From assembly GCF_020037125.1 (NCBI RefSeq), contig NZ_JAIQDG010000009.1, forward strand, positions 1 through 64,000: a stretch of DNA of 64,000 bases. Direction: 5' to 3'. The notes beneath the pieces are model-generated. The model ran no database searches. It saw only the letters and a program-made list of their open reading frames with translations, and was not told the DNA's origin. Both the position numbers and the translations under genes were made by a program. Shown in pieces: positions 30,478 to 38,761 of the stretch (the stretch's first letter is position 1; each line of letters opens with the position of its first letter). This stretch comes from Myxococcus sp. RHSTA-1-4. Its GTDB lineage: Bacteria; Myxococcota; Myxococcia; Myxococcales; Myxococcaceae.

Positions 30478-31368
30478 CTACAGGGCCGGCCGGTTCGCCA
30501 GCGCCTCGCGCAGCACGCGCAGGCACTCTTCGCGCTCGGCGCCGGCCAGCTCCAGCCGGGGCGGGCGGACGCGCTCATGGCCCCAGCCCATCTCCTGCTG
30601 CACCAGCTTGATGAGCTGGACGAACTTCGTCACGGTGTCCAGCCGCAGCAGCGGCAGGAACCAGCGGTACAGCGCGAAGGCGGCGTCCTTCTTTCCAGCG
30701 ATGGCCAGCTCATACAGCCGCACCGACTCGTCGGGGAAGGCATTCACCAGCCCCGCGACCCAGAAGCGCGCACCCGCCTCCACGCCCTCCACGAGACAGT
30801 CATCCACGCCCACGCCCAGCGCGAGCCGGTCACCCAGCAGGGCGCGGATGCCGGTGACGCGCCGGGCATCGGTGGAGGACTCCTTCACCGCCGAGGCATT
30901 GTCGAACTCGGCGGCCAGCTCGGCCAGGTGCGCCGGGGTGAAGTCCGTCCGGTAGGCCACGGGGTTGTTGTAGAGGAGGCACGGCAGCTTCGTGGCACGG
31001 AGGACGGCGGCCATGTGGGCCTTCATCTCGCGCCAGTCACTCGAATAGACATACGGCGGCAGCACCATCAGCCCCGCGCAGCCCGCGTCCTCGGCGGCCT
31101 TCGCCAGCCGGACGGCCTCCGCGGTGGAGAGGGCGGCGATACCCGGGATGACGGGGACCTTCACCGCCTCCGTGCAGGTGCGCATCAGCGCGGCCTTCTC
31201 TTCCAGGCTCAGCGTCGCGCCCTCGCCCAGCGAGCCGCAGGGGATGATGCCGGTACAGCCTCTCGACACGAGCCAGCGCACGTGCGCTCGCACCGCGCCG
31301 TGGTCGACGGACAGGTCCGCGTTGAAGGGGGTGGTGATGGCGGGAAGGACACCATTCCAGGGGCTCAT
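30478..31368 (-). CDS. 1-pyrroline-4-hydroxy-2-carboxylate deaminase (DapA family)
   Basis: 296 aa (beta/alpha)8 lyase of the dihydrodipicolinate synthase family. Motifs: GVLPAITTPFN at the start, CGSLGEGATLSLEE, PGIAALSTAEAV, YNNPVAYRTDF (catalytic tyrosine) and AVKESSTDARR (Schiff-base lysine). The operon fixes the likely reaction: deamination of pyrroline-4-hydroxy-2-carboxylate to 2-oxoglutarate semialdehyde plus ammonia. The start overlaps the stop of the alpha-subunit gene (ATGA). Dihydrodipicolinate synthase proper is unlikely given the setting. Confidence 0.85.
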   Translation of the reverse strand: MSPWNGVLPAITTPFNADLSVDHGAVRAHVRWLVSRGCTGIIPCGSLGEGATLSLEEKAALMRTCTEAVKVPVIPGIAALSTAEAVRLAKAAEDAGCAGLMVLPPYVYSSDWREMKAHMAAVLRATKLPCLLYNNPVAYRTDFTPAHLAELAAEFDNASAVKESSTDARRVTGIRALLGDRLALGVGVDDCLVEGVEAGARFWVAGLVNAFPDESVRLYELAIAGKKDAAFALYRWFLPLLRLDTVTKFVQLIKLVQQEMGWGHERVRPPRLELAGAEREECLRVLREALANRPAL

Positions 31369-32642
31369 GACTCTCTTTTCAGGGTGGGTGGGGGTTCAGC
31401 GGGAGGTCGCAGACTGCCGATGCGCGCGGGCAGGCCGGGCGGACGTACGCTCTCGGCGGCCCAGCCGAAGAGGGTCTCCGCCGCGGCGCCGCAGGTGCGG
31501 CCCTGGCAGGAGCCCATTCCCAGCCGCGCGTAGAGCCGGGCCTCGCGGAGGTTCGTGCAGTCCTCCAGCGCGGAGAGCGGCACGTCCTCACAGCGGCACA
31601 GCAGCGTCTCCGGCGTGGCGAGCCGGCGCAGCTCCGGGCGCGGAGCATCGTGAAGGGCCAGTGCGCCGGCGAAGGCGCGGACGCGCCGCCACGACTTCTC
31701 CAGCGAGTCCGGGACGGGCTGCTCCGCGGCGGCGAGGCCCGCAAGCTCTCCGCTGATGAGCGCCTGGTCCACTCCGCCGATGCCGAGCAGCTCGCCCACG
31801 GCGTGGACGCGAGGGACGCGCGTCTCCATCCGTTCGTCCACGACCACGGCCCCGCCCGACACCTCGCAGCCCAGCAGCCGTGCCAGCTCCAGGTTGGGGA
31901 CGAGCCCCCAGGCCGCGCCCAGGTAGTCACACGCGAGCTGCTCCTCGCGGCCGCTCACGGACATCCGGACGCTTTCGAGCCGGTGCTCGCCGCGTGCCTC
32001 CAGGACCCACGCTTCCGTGGCCGTGCGCACTCCCACGAGTCCCGCCGACAGCACCGCGCCCTGGAGCAGCTTGCCCGGGTAGCGCCAGAGCTGGAGGGCG
32101 AAGCCCCAGTGACGCGCTGCGGGCGCCTGCTCGGCGATGAGGAGGACTTCTCCTCCGTGGGCATGAAGCGTCGCGGCGGCGGCGAGCAGCAGGGGGCCCG
32201 TGCCCGCCAGCACCACGCGGCGGCCGCGGATGGAGAGGCCGTCCTTGACGAGCACCTGCAGGCCGCTGACGCCCAGCACGCCGGGCAACGTCCAGCCGGG
32301 GAACGGCAGGAAGCGTTCCCGCGCTCCCGTGGCGAGCACCAGCCGGCCGTAGCGCACCGCGAGCGAGGACGGGCCTTCTTCGACGAGGAGCAGCCCCGGC
32401 TCGGGCGCGGCGACGACTCGGGCCCCGGGACGGAAGCGCGCGCCGGAGGCGGCGAAGCGCGAGAGCCAGCGGCGGGCGAGCCGGTTCGTGCCCTTCCGTG
32501 CCTCACCCCGCCAGACCTGTCCACCAGGCTCGGGCTGCTGGTCCAGGACGAGCACGTCCAGGCCCGCCTCGGCCGCGCGGCACGCGGCGGCGAGTCCGCC
32601 CGGACCGGCACCGACAATGACGAGGTCGCACGCCTCACGCAT
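31365..32642 (-). CDS. D-hydroxyproline dehydrogenase, FAD/NAD(P)-type alpha subunit
   Basis: 425 aa. The N-terminal FAD site is VIVGAGPGGLAAACRAAEAG, and a second dinucleotide fold sits at VVLAGTGPLLLAAAATL. Near the C-terminus lie four cysteines (LLCRCEDVPLS and GMGSCQGRTCG), a BFD-like 2Fe-2S site. This build matches the alpha subunits of heteromeric D-hydroxyproline or opine dehydrogenases, which pass electrons from the beta-subunit flavin. It overlaps the 2Fe-2S subunit gene by 8 nt upstream and the deaminase gene downstream (ATGA). Confidence 0.85.
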   Translation of the reverse strand: MREACDLVIVGAGPGGLAAACRAAEAGLDVLVLDQQPEPGGQVWRGEARKGTNRLARRWLSRFAASGARFRPGARVVAAPEPGLLLVEEGPSSLAVRYGRLVLATGARERFLPFPGWTLPGVLGVSGLQVLVKDGLSIRGRRVVLAGTGPLLLAAAATLHAHGGEVLLIAEQAPAARHWGFALQLWRYPGKLLQGAVLSAGLVGVRTATEAWVLEARGEHRLESVRMSVSGREEQLACDYLGAAWGLVPNLELARLLGCEVSGGAVVVDERMETRVPRVHAVGELLGIGGVDQALISGELAGLAAAEQPVPDSLEKSWRRVRAFAGALALHDAPRPELRRLATPETLLCRCEDVPLSALEDCTNLREARLYARLGMGSCQGRTCGAAAETLFGWAAESVRPPGLPARIGSLRPPAEPPPTLKRES

Positions 32643-32904
32643 CGGTCACCACCTCCAGGTCCTCGCGGCAGGGTGTGAGGCACGTCAGCACCTCGGGGAC
32701 TCCGTCCACGGTGGCGCGGCACTCGAAGCAGACGCCCATGCCACACAGCGGCCCGCGTGGGCGTCCCGCCAGGTCGCTCCGGCTGACGAGGTCCCCGGCC
32801 AGGGCCAGTGCCGCCGCCACCGAAGTGCCAGCGGGCACGGTGAGGGCTCGGCCGTTGATGCGCAGGGTGACGGAGGTGGCGGCCTTTGCTCCGGGCTCAC
32901 GCAT
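32635..32904 (-). CDS. D-hydroxyproline dehydrogenase, 2Fe-2S gamma subunit
   Basis: 89 aa, a minimal ferredoxin-like protein. The ubiquitin-like N-terminal half (SVTLRINGRALTVPAGTSVAAAL) leads to LCGMGVCFECRATVDG and CLTPC, giving the four cysteines of a plant-type 2Fe-2S centre. Such small subunits bridge the two flavoproteins in heterotrimeric dehydrogenases. It overlaps both neighbours by 8 nt, so stoichiometric coupled translation is likely. Confidence 0.87.
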   Translation of the reverse strand: MREPGAKAATSVTLRINGRALTVPAGTSVAAALALAGDLVSRSDLAGRPRGPLCGMGVCFECRATVDGVPEVLTCLTPCREDLEVVTDA

Positions 32905-34039
32905 GGTGGGCCTCGCTCAAAGGAGTCATGGACGCCAGGAAGCGCGCGGGCGCGTAGGGCCGGGAATCAATGGCGCTGGAGCGGCCGAGCAACTGGTCCG
33001 CCACCAGCCGCGCGCTGCCCGTGGCGGTGGTGATGCCGAGCCCTTCATGGCCACAGGCGAGCCACAGCCAGGGCTTCTCCGGATGGGGACCGAGCAGCGG
33101 CAATCCATCCGGGGTGGCCGGACGCAGTCCCGTCCAGACGCGGAGGGCCCGCAGCCCGTCGAGTCCCGGAAGGAAGTCGGCGGCGCGCTTCAGCATGCGC
33201 TCCAGGATGGCGGGCTCGACGTGGCTTCCGTCCGCGCCCGGCTGGCGCGACGACCCCAGCAGGAGCTGCCCGGTGACACGCGGCTGGGCATTGAAGGCCA
33301 CGGACGCCCCGCCCGAGCCATGCGCGCTTTTGAGATAGCCCAGCTCCACGAGCTGGTGATGCACCACCGGAGCGCCGCGGTGGGTGATGAGCAGGTGCCC
33401 CTTGCGAGGGGAGATGGGCAGCTCCGGGCAGAGACGGGGACTGGCCACCCCCGCCGCGAGCACGATGTGGCCCGCGGCGAGAGCCTCGCCGTTCTCCAGC
33501 ACCACGCTTCCCGGGCGCAACGCATGAACCGGGCAGCCGGGCATCAGCCGGGCGCCCCTGTCTCGAGCTCGCCGCGCGAAGTGGAGCGCGGCACGCGGCG
33601 GGTACAGCACGGCATCGTCCGGAACCCGCAGCGCGCCGACGAGCCCGGGGGAGAGGGCGGGCTCCGCCTCACGGAGCGCGGCGGCATCCAGCACCTCGGC
33701 GCGCACGCCCACGCCACGGTAGCTCGCGACCTTGGCGTCAATGGCGGCCCGCTCCTCGCTGTCGGTGGCGAGCCAGAGCGTTCCGCACGCGTCGTACTCG
33801 ACGGCGAGCGGCAGCTCATCCCGCAGCTCGCGCCAGAGCGCCACGGACCATGCCGTGAGCGCGAGCTCCGCCGCGTTGTCGTCCATGGCCACCAGGTGGC
33901 CCATGCCACACGCCGTGGTGCCCGAGCCGATGGAGCAGGCCTCCACCAGCGCGATGGAGAGTCCCTCGGCGCTCAGCACGTCCGCGAGCGCCGCGCCGAC
34001 GATGCCACCGCCGACGATGACGCAGTCGAAGGTGTTCAT
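32897..34039 (-). CDS. D-hydroxyproline dehydrogenase, DAO-type beta subunit
   Basis: 380 aa flavoprotein of the D-amino-acid-oxidase family. The FAD site is [21 protein letters not shown]; the C-terminal flavin and substrate region reads [19 protein letters not shown] and [25 protein letters not shown]. It would oxidise cis-4-hydroxy-D-proline to pyrroline-4-hydroxy-2-carboxylate, handing electrons to the 2Fe-2S and alpha subunits encoded just downstream. ATG 34039 overlaps the epimerase stop (ATGA). Confidence 0.86.
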   Translation of the reverse strand: MNTFDCVIVGGGIVGAALADVLSAEGLSIALVEACSIGSGTTACGMGHLVAMDDNAAELALTAWSVALWRELRDELPLAVEYDACGTLWLATDSEERAAIDAKVASYRGVGVRAEVLDAAALREAEPALSPGLVGALRVPDDAVLYPPRAALHFARRARDRGARLMPGCPVHALRPGSVVLENGEALAAGHIVLAAGVASPRLCPELPISPRKGHLLITHRGAPVVHHQLVELGYLKSAHGSGGASVAFNAQPRVTGQLLLGSSRQPGADGSHVEPAILERMLKRAADFLPGLDGLRALRVWTGLRPATPDGLPLLGPHPEKPWLWLACGHEGLGITTATGSARLVADQLLGRSSAIDSRPYAPARFLASMTPLSEAHHA

Positions 34040-34971
34040 CCGATGCCCCAGGCGAACGGGTCCGAGGGGTCGACCCTCAGCGTGGCCTCCGCGTTCACCG
34101 ACGCCGTGCCAGTGATGGTGGGCAGGATGCGATCGCCGTCGCGCACGTAGCGCGCCTCGAAGCGGCTGCCGATGATGCTCTCCTGCACCCACGTCTTGCC
34201 TTCCACGAGGGCGCCCTCGGCGGCGAGGCAGGCGAGCTTGGCGCTCGTCCCGGTACCGCAGGGCGAGCGGTCATAGGCGAGCCCCGGACAGAGGACGAAG
34301 TTGCGCGCGTCCACTCCGGGCGTGGGCGAGGGCGCGTACAGCTCCACGTGGTCTATCTCCGCGCCGCCGGTGCCGGTGATGCCCTGGCCGGCCAGCGCCT
34401 GCTTGATGGCGGACGCAAAAGTGGTGAGCGCGGGGATGTGCCGCGGCTCCAGGGGAAGGTGCCGGGCACGCGAGAGGAAGAACCAGTTGCCACCCCAGGC
34501 GATGTCGCCGCGCACCTCGCCGTGGCCGGGGACGGAGACAACCACGTCGTGGGCCAGCCGGTGGCTCGGCACGTTGGCGATGCTCACGCGTCCATCCGGG
34601 TGCAGCGTGGCCTTCACGACGCCCACGGGCGTCTCCAGGGCGTGGACACCCGGAGTGATGCGGCCCAGGTACTCCAGCGTCTTCACCACGCCGATGGTGC
34701 CGTGGCCGCACATGCCCAGGTACCCGACGTTGTTGAAGAAGATGACGCCCGCGACACAGGAGGGGAGGGTGGGAGGACACAGCAGCGCGCCCACCATGAC
34801 GTCCGAACCGCGAGGCTCGCAGACGATGGCCTTGCGATATGCGTCGAACTGCTCACGGAAGCGCTCGCGCAGGGCCGCCATGTCGCCCTGTCCCAGCTCC
34901 GGGCCTCCGTCGGTGACGACGCGGGTGGGCTCACCGCCTGTGTGACTATCGATGACACGAATGCGCCGCAT
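34036..34971 (-). CDS. lhpA: 4-hydroxyproline 2-epimerase (proline racemase family)
   Basis: 311 aa, first gene of the operon. It interconverts trans-4-hydroxy-L-proline and cis-4-hydroxy-D-proline without a cofactor, using two cysteines: C88 in GMCGHGTIG and C238 in [15 protein letters not shown]. Both catalytic cysteines are present, which separates it from the Cys/Ser or Cys/Thr relatives that act as trans-3-hydroxyproline dehydratases. The start is ATG 34971 with GAGGGAG 8 nt upstream; a GTG at 34980 is less likely. Confidence 0.9.
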   Translation of the reverse strand: MRRIRVIDSHTGGEPTRVVTDGGPELGQGDMAALRERFREQFDAYRKAIVCEPRGSDVMVGALLCPPTLPSCVAGVIFFNNVGYLGMCGHGTIGVVKTLEYLGRITPGVHALETPVGVVKATLHPDGRVSIANVPSHRLAHDVVVSVPGHGEVRGDIAWGGNWFFLSRARHLPLEPRHIPALTTFASAIKQALAGQGITGTGGAEIDHVELYAPSPTPGVDARNFVLCPGLAYDRSPCGTGTSAKLACLAAEGALVEGKTWVQESIIGSRFEARYVRDGDRILPTITGTASVNAEATLRVDPSDPFAWGIG

Positions 34972-34980
34972 GCGGACCAC

Positions 34981-35080
34981 TCCCTCGCTCCGGGCTCCTC
35001 GATGGCCAACCTAGGAGCCATCGAGGACGGTTTCTTGAGGGTTCCGCGCACGGCGGCGATGCAATCACGCAAATGCGTGC
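34981..35080. other. Upstream region of the hydroxyproline operon
   Basis: This stretch holds the presumed minus-strand promoter of the operon. It includes ACCTAGGAGCC and the A/T-rich TTTCTTGAGGG, but no clear -35/-10 pair or palindrome could be fixed. The headless coding remnant begins just beyond it. Confidence 0.3.
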
Positions 35081-35084
35081 CGGG

Positions 35085-35401
35085 AGGTAGGCCGCGCCCA
35101 CCCGCCAGATGGCGAGTTCTGGCTGGACGACATCTGGCGCTACGAGCACACGCTGGCGAGCCTGAAGGTGGACCCGCGGAAGCTGATGTCCCAGCGCTCG
35201 GTGCGGGGGCTGTATCGCGAGCTCCGGAGCGCCTTCGAGCGCAACCCCTGGCGCGACGGGGTGGTGAGGCGCAGCGGCATCCCCCTGGCCAACCTCGCCT
35301 ACGACGCCTGGTACACCTGGCGGGCCGTGCGGCAGGCACCGCATCTCCGGCCCCATGCCGCAAAATGCGAAAACCACTGGAAACCAGATTTCCGGAGATG
35401 A
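35085..35401 (+). pseudogene. C-terminal remnant of an unidentified gene
   Basis: A frame open from about 35039 to the TGA at 35399-35401 reads like real protein from about 35085 (DGEFWLDDIWRYEHTLASL, then SVRGLYRELRSAFERNPWRD and LANLAYDAWYTWRA), with strong G/C third positions. It has no ATG or GTG before 35168 and no ribosome site, and the frame closes upstream with a TGA. About 100 residues of a C-terminus seem to remain. The last 20 residues (from HAAKCENHW on) look non-native. The parent family is not recognised. It lies directly before a lower-GC gene, suggesting truncation by an insertion or deletion. Confidence 0.45.
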
Positions 35402-35485
35402 AACAATCCTCGCCGTGATGCAGCGGCACTCGAAGGTGCCATGCAAGGCTGAACGCGGTGCGCTGTAAACGACGAGGAGCGATAC

Positions 35486-37210
35486 GTGAGCACGAGGAAC
35501 ATTCTTCGAGGCCTTGCAGTGGGAATGACAGCCCTTTTGAGCTACCAGGCCCATGCCGCCAGTGGCTCGTTCAGCACGCTGACCTACAACATCGCCGGCC
35601 TGCCGGAGATACTCTCCAGCGCCACCAGCGACCGCCAGAGCGCAACGGAGCAGATCAGCTGCTACGTCAGGCAGTTCGACTTCGTCAACGTCCAGGAGGA
35701 CTTCAACTACCACGCGGCGCTCTACGACACCTGTGATGACCATCCATATCGCTCACCCACCAGTGGCGGTGCGGGTATCGGCAGCGGTCTCAATTCGCTG
35801 AGCCGCTTCCCCTACATGGACTGGGAGCGGGTCTCCTGGAATCACTGCAACGGGGTTGACTGCCTGACCCCCAAGGGCTTCACCATTGCACGCACCCGCC
35901 TGGCGGAAGGCGTATATGTGGATGTCTACAACCTCCACACGCAGGCCCAGACAGAAGCCGCGGATCTGAACGCGCGTCGCCAGAACATCCTGCAGCTTCT
36001 TGGCTACATCGAGACGCATTCCGCCGGCAATGCCGTGATTGTCATGGGGGATACCAACACGCGCTACACCCGCAGTGGCGATAACATGTGGGAGTTTCTG
36101 CGGCGCGGCTTCACGGATGTCTGGGTCAGCCAGATTCGCAATGGGGATGTGCCTTCGGAGGGCGCCGCGGCCATGGTGTGTACGCCGGCCTATACGAGCG
36201 CGAATTGCGAGGTGGTGGACAAGGTCCTCTTCCGCGACAACGGCTACGTCGGCCTGCAGGCGCTCTCCTATCTGATTCCGACGGACACCCAGAACCCGGC
36301 GGGGGAAGAGCTCTCCGACCATCGCGGCATCAAGGCGACCTGGAGCTTCTCCACCGCCCCGAATCGCCGGCTCAGCGATACATGGGGTGGTCCGCATGGC
36401 GTTGCGTATAACGATGTATACAGCCTGCCGGACAGCCCCGCGGTGAGCAAGCTCACGATTCGCGCCGGCAACCGAGTGGACCGTGTGGAAGTGACGCTGA
36501 GCAACAGCTATGTCTTCTCCCACGGCGGTACGGGCGGCTCGGAAAGCTCCCTGACGCTGGGCAGCAATGAATACCTGACCTCCCTGTATCTGTGCTCCGG
36601 GACCTACGATAACAGGACGCGCATCTTCCACACCCGGTTCACGACCAGCGCTGGCCGCACGCTGGCGGGTGGGACGACCACTTCGAACTGCACGACGTAC
36701 ACCGCCCCCAGCGGCTGGCAGATCGTGGGCTTCCATGGCCGTGCGGGTGATGAAGTCGACAAGCTGGGCGTGGTGTATGCGCCCCAGGTTTCCAAGCCGG
36801 CGGCTGCCACCTACCTTCAGTTCGTCAATCGCAACTCGGGCCAGTGCCTGGATATCAACAATGCGAGCATGGCGAGTGGGACCAACGTGCAGCAGTGGCC
36901 TTGCAGTGGAGGCGACTGGCAGAAGTGGAGCTATGACGCCAGGTCCGGCCTGATTCGTAGCAAGCAGGATCCACGCTACTGCCTGGACAACAGCGGCTCA
37001 TTCGCGGATGGCGCCGACATCATCATCTGGACGTGTAACGGAAACGCCAACCAGCGCTTTGTCGTGGATACCCACGCCGGCACCATCCGCATGCGGACCC
37101 ATCCAGCACAGGTGCTGGATGTGAACAACCTCAGCACCGCCGCTGGCGCCAACGTGCAGACATGGACGTTCTGGGGTGGCGCAGGCCAGCTCTGGAACTT
37201 CGTTCCCTGA
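35486..37210 (+). CDS. Secreted phosphodiesterase with jacalin-like and ricin-type lectin domains
   Basis: 574 aa, GTG start with GAGGAG upstream. Signal peptide (to SYQAHAA). Residues about 28-290 are an endonuclease/exonuclease/phosphatase (EEP) domain with its metal and catalytic residues: LTYNIAG, VNVQEDF, VYNLHTQ, VIVMGDTNTRY and LSDHRGI, closest in style to sphingomyelinase or DNase-type enzymes. About 295-430 resembles a jacalin-like lectin (LSDTWGGPHG, SKLTIRAGNRVDRVEV, HGGTGGSESSLTLGSNEYL). About 440-574 is a ricin B lectin (QCLDINNASMASGTNVQQWPC and QW/W repeats). The codons are visibly less GC-rich than those of its neighbours, suggesting acquisition. It is likely an exported toxin or predation enzyme. 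Confidence 0.85.
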   Translation: MSTRNILRGLAVGMTALLSYQAHAASGSFSTLTYNIAGLPEILSSATSDRQSATEQISCYVRQFDFVNVQEDFNYHAALYDTCDDHPYRSPTSGGAGIGSGLNSLSRFPYMDWERVSWNHCNGVDCLTPKGFTIARTRLAEGVYVDVYNLHTQAQTEAADLNARRQNILQLLGYIETHSAGNAVIVMGDTNTRYTRSGDNMWEFLRRGFTDVWVSQIRNGDVPSEGAAAMVCTPAYTSANCEVVDKVLFRDNGYVGLQALSYLIPTDTQNPAGEELSDHRGIKATWSFSTAPNRRLSDTWGGPHGVAYNDVYSLPDSPAVSKLTIRAGNRVDRVEVTLSNSYVFSHGGTGGSESSLTLGSNEYLTSLYLCSGTYDNRTRIFHTRFTTSAGRTLAGGTTTSNCTTYTAPSGWQIVGFHGRAGDEVDKLGVVYAPQVSKPAAATYLQFVNRNSGQCLDINNASMASGTNVQQWPCSGGDWQKWSYDARSGLIRSKQDPRYCLDNSGSFADGADIIIWTCNGNANQRFVVDTHAGTIRMRTHPAQVLDVNNLSTAAGANVQTWTFWGGAGQLWNFVP

Positions 37211-37330
37211 GCATCCGGGCCGCGCCCTGACTGCCCATCAAGCTGAGAGGCACGCTGACGCGCGCCTCCAGCGATGGCCATCAATCAGCCGACCCACCCG
37301 ACCATCAACAAAGGTGCGCGGCAACAACAC

Positions 37331-38302
37331 TCACGGGTCGATGGCGAAGTTCGCCACCCCGTTTCCACGGGCCGTGTTCTTGATGAAGACGTTGCCCACG
37401 TTGCCAGAAGCCTGGGCGAAGCCGTAGCGCGCGTTGTCGTTCGCCTTGTTGCAACGGATGATGTTGTTGTCCGCCCCCGTCGTCTCCGGGCAGCCGATGC
37501 GGGTGGCGCCACCGCCCTTGCAGCCGATGTTGAGGCCATCGAGGGCGATGCCGAAGTCGGTGGAGCTCAGGTTGTTGTCCTGGATGAGGTTCTCGTCCGC
37601 GTCCTCGAGCAGCAGGACGTTGGCCGTGGGGCGCCCCAGGAAGTTGCTGTCCACGACCTTGTTGTCCTTGAGGGTGTTGCGGTCCGAGGAGTGGATCTGG
37701 ACGCCGACGTCACCGTTGCGAGCGATATGGCTCCGGGTGATGACGTTGTTGTTCGCTCCGAACAGCAGATAGCCGCCGCAGTGCTGGGGCCCCACGTTGT
37801 CCTTCACGTTCGTCTCCTTGAAGGTGTTCCGGTGGGAGAAGGTGAGCCGGAATCCGAACGAGCCGTTCCCGGAGGAGACGATGTCCCGGAACCGGTTGTC
37901 GCTGGAGGCCTGCACCGAGATGCCATCAGCCGTGTTGCGGGTGACTCGCAGGTCGTCGAGCCGGTGTCCTCCTCCGCCTGTCAACAGGATGCCGGTGCCG
38001 CACTCCTTCACGCGGCCGTCCTCCAGCTTCGCGCCGGTCCCGGTGAGAGTGATGCCGACAGTGTCCGCGCCGCCCGCACAGCTCACCGTGTGCCCGTTCA
38101 AGTCCAGCCGCGCACCGTCGGTGAGCGTGAGGACCGAGGCTCCACTGCCGGGATTGCAGCGCAGGTCGCGGCGGAGCTTGTGACTGCCGGCGCCAAGGGT
38201 CGCGCCACAGGTGATGTCCCCATTCTCCTCGGCCAGCGCGGAAGAGACAGGACCGAGCAGCGCGGACAGGCAGGCTCCCAGGATGATGCTTGAGTTCTTC
38301 AT
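37331..38302 (-). CDS. Secreted right-handed beta-helix (NosD/parallel-helix-repeat) protein
   Basis: 323 aa from ATG 38302 with GAGGGGG upstream. Signal peptide to SSALAEE. The mature protein is a run of parallel beta-helix coils, seen as repeated N-x-I/F turns such as GHRLDDLRVTRNTADGISV, DNRFRDIVSSGNGSFGFRL, NNVITRSHIARNGDVGVQI, RNTLKDNKVV and NLIQDNNLS. Folds of this kind include pectate-lyase-like and carbohydrate-active proteins; no catalytic set could be picked out. Six cysteines suggest disulfides in the exported form. It is convergent with the lectin gene across 120 bp that hold nothing recognisable. Confidence 0.75.
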   Translation of the reverse strand: MKNSSIILGACLSALLGPVSSALAEENGDITCGATLGAGSHKLRRDLRCNPGSGASVLTLTDGARLDLNGHTVSCAGGADTVGITLTGTGAKLEDGRVKECGTGILLTGGGGHRLDDLRVTRNTADGISVQASSDNRFRDIVSSGNGSFGFRLTFSHRNTFKETNVKDNVGPQHCGGYLLFGANNNVITRSHIARNGDVGVQIHSSDRNTLKDNKVVDSNFLGRPTANVLLLEDADENLIQDNNLSSTDFGIALDGLNIGCKGGGATRIGCPETTGADNNIIRCNKANDNARYGFAQASGNVGNVFIKNTARGNGVANFAIDP

Positions 38303-38761
38303 GATTTCCCCCTCAAGCCCGGGTTCCGCCAGGACAGCCGGCAGGCCGGGCGACCGCACGATGGGGGTGGAGCCCGCCCGGGCACAGGCGTGCACCGGTA
38401 CGAGGGGCGTGTTGCCTCGCCCATTCCCTGCTCCATTCATGAGCGGGGCCGGGAGTCGCCTTGGTCCTTCCGAGGGTATCGCACGTCGAAGGCCATCCGC
38501 ACCGCCGCGAGCACCACCGCGTCTCCCGCGGCCCGGGCCTGCTCCTCCGGCTGGGCTTCTGAATAAGGGCCCGCCGAGCCGGGATCCACGCGGGCCCGGG
38601 GAACGTGGACGCGGATTGGGTCCCCGACACGCTGGACCCGGACCTGGGGCCGACAACGGGCCCTTCCTCTGGATGCGAGGGTGAGGGGCACGCAGCCGAT
38701 TCCGCGCGACGGCTCGCTTCGGGGGGGCCAGACTGCGCGCCTCCGCCCTGAGGTGCGCCGA
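38303..38761. other. Intergenic stretch with a possible gene fragment
   Basis: 459 bp without an intact gene. The first part carries the leader of the beta-helix gene (minus strand). The middle contains a coding-like minus-strand fragment (38437-38660, listed separately). No promoter or repeat could be fixed. Confidence 0.45.
38437..38660 (-). pseudogene. Possible C-terminal gene fragment, unidentified
   Basis: On the minus strand, about 70 codons ending in TGA at 38437 read with protein-like character and consistent G/C third positions (VGDPIRVHVPRARVDPGSAG, then QPEEQARAAGDAVVLAAVRMAFDV). No start codon or ribosome site precedes the protein-like part. The upstream continuation runs antisense into the lipoprotein gene at 38762. 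It could be a decayed gene or a chance open frame. Confidence 0.28.

Noticed and set aside
34036..34971. trans-3-hydroxy-L-proline dehydratase instead of epimerase
   Set aside because: Both active-site cysteines (C88 and C238) are present, whereas dehydratases carry Thr or Ser in one position; the operon encodes the D-hydroxyproline route.
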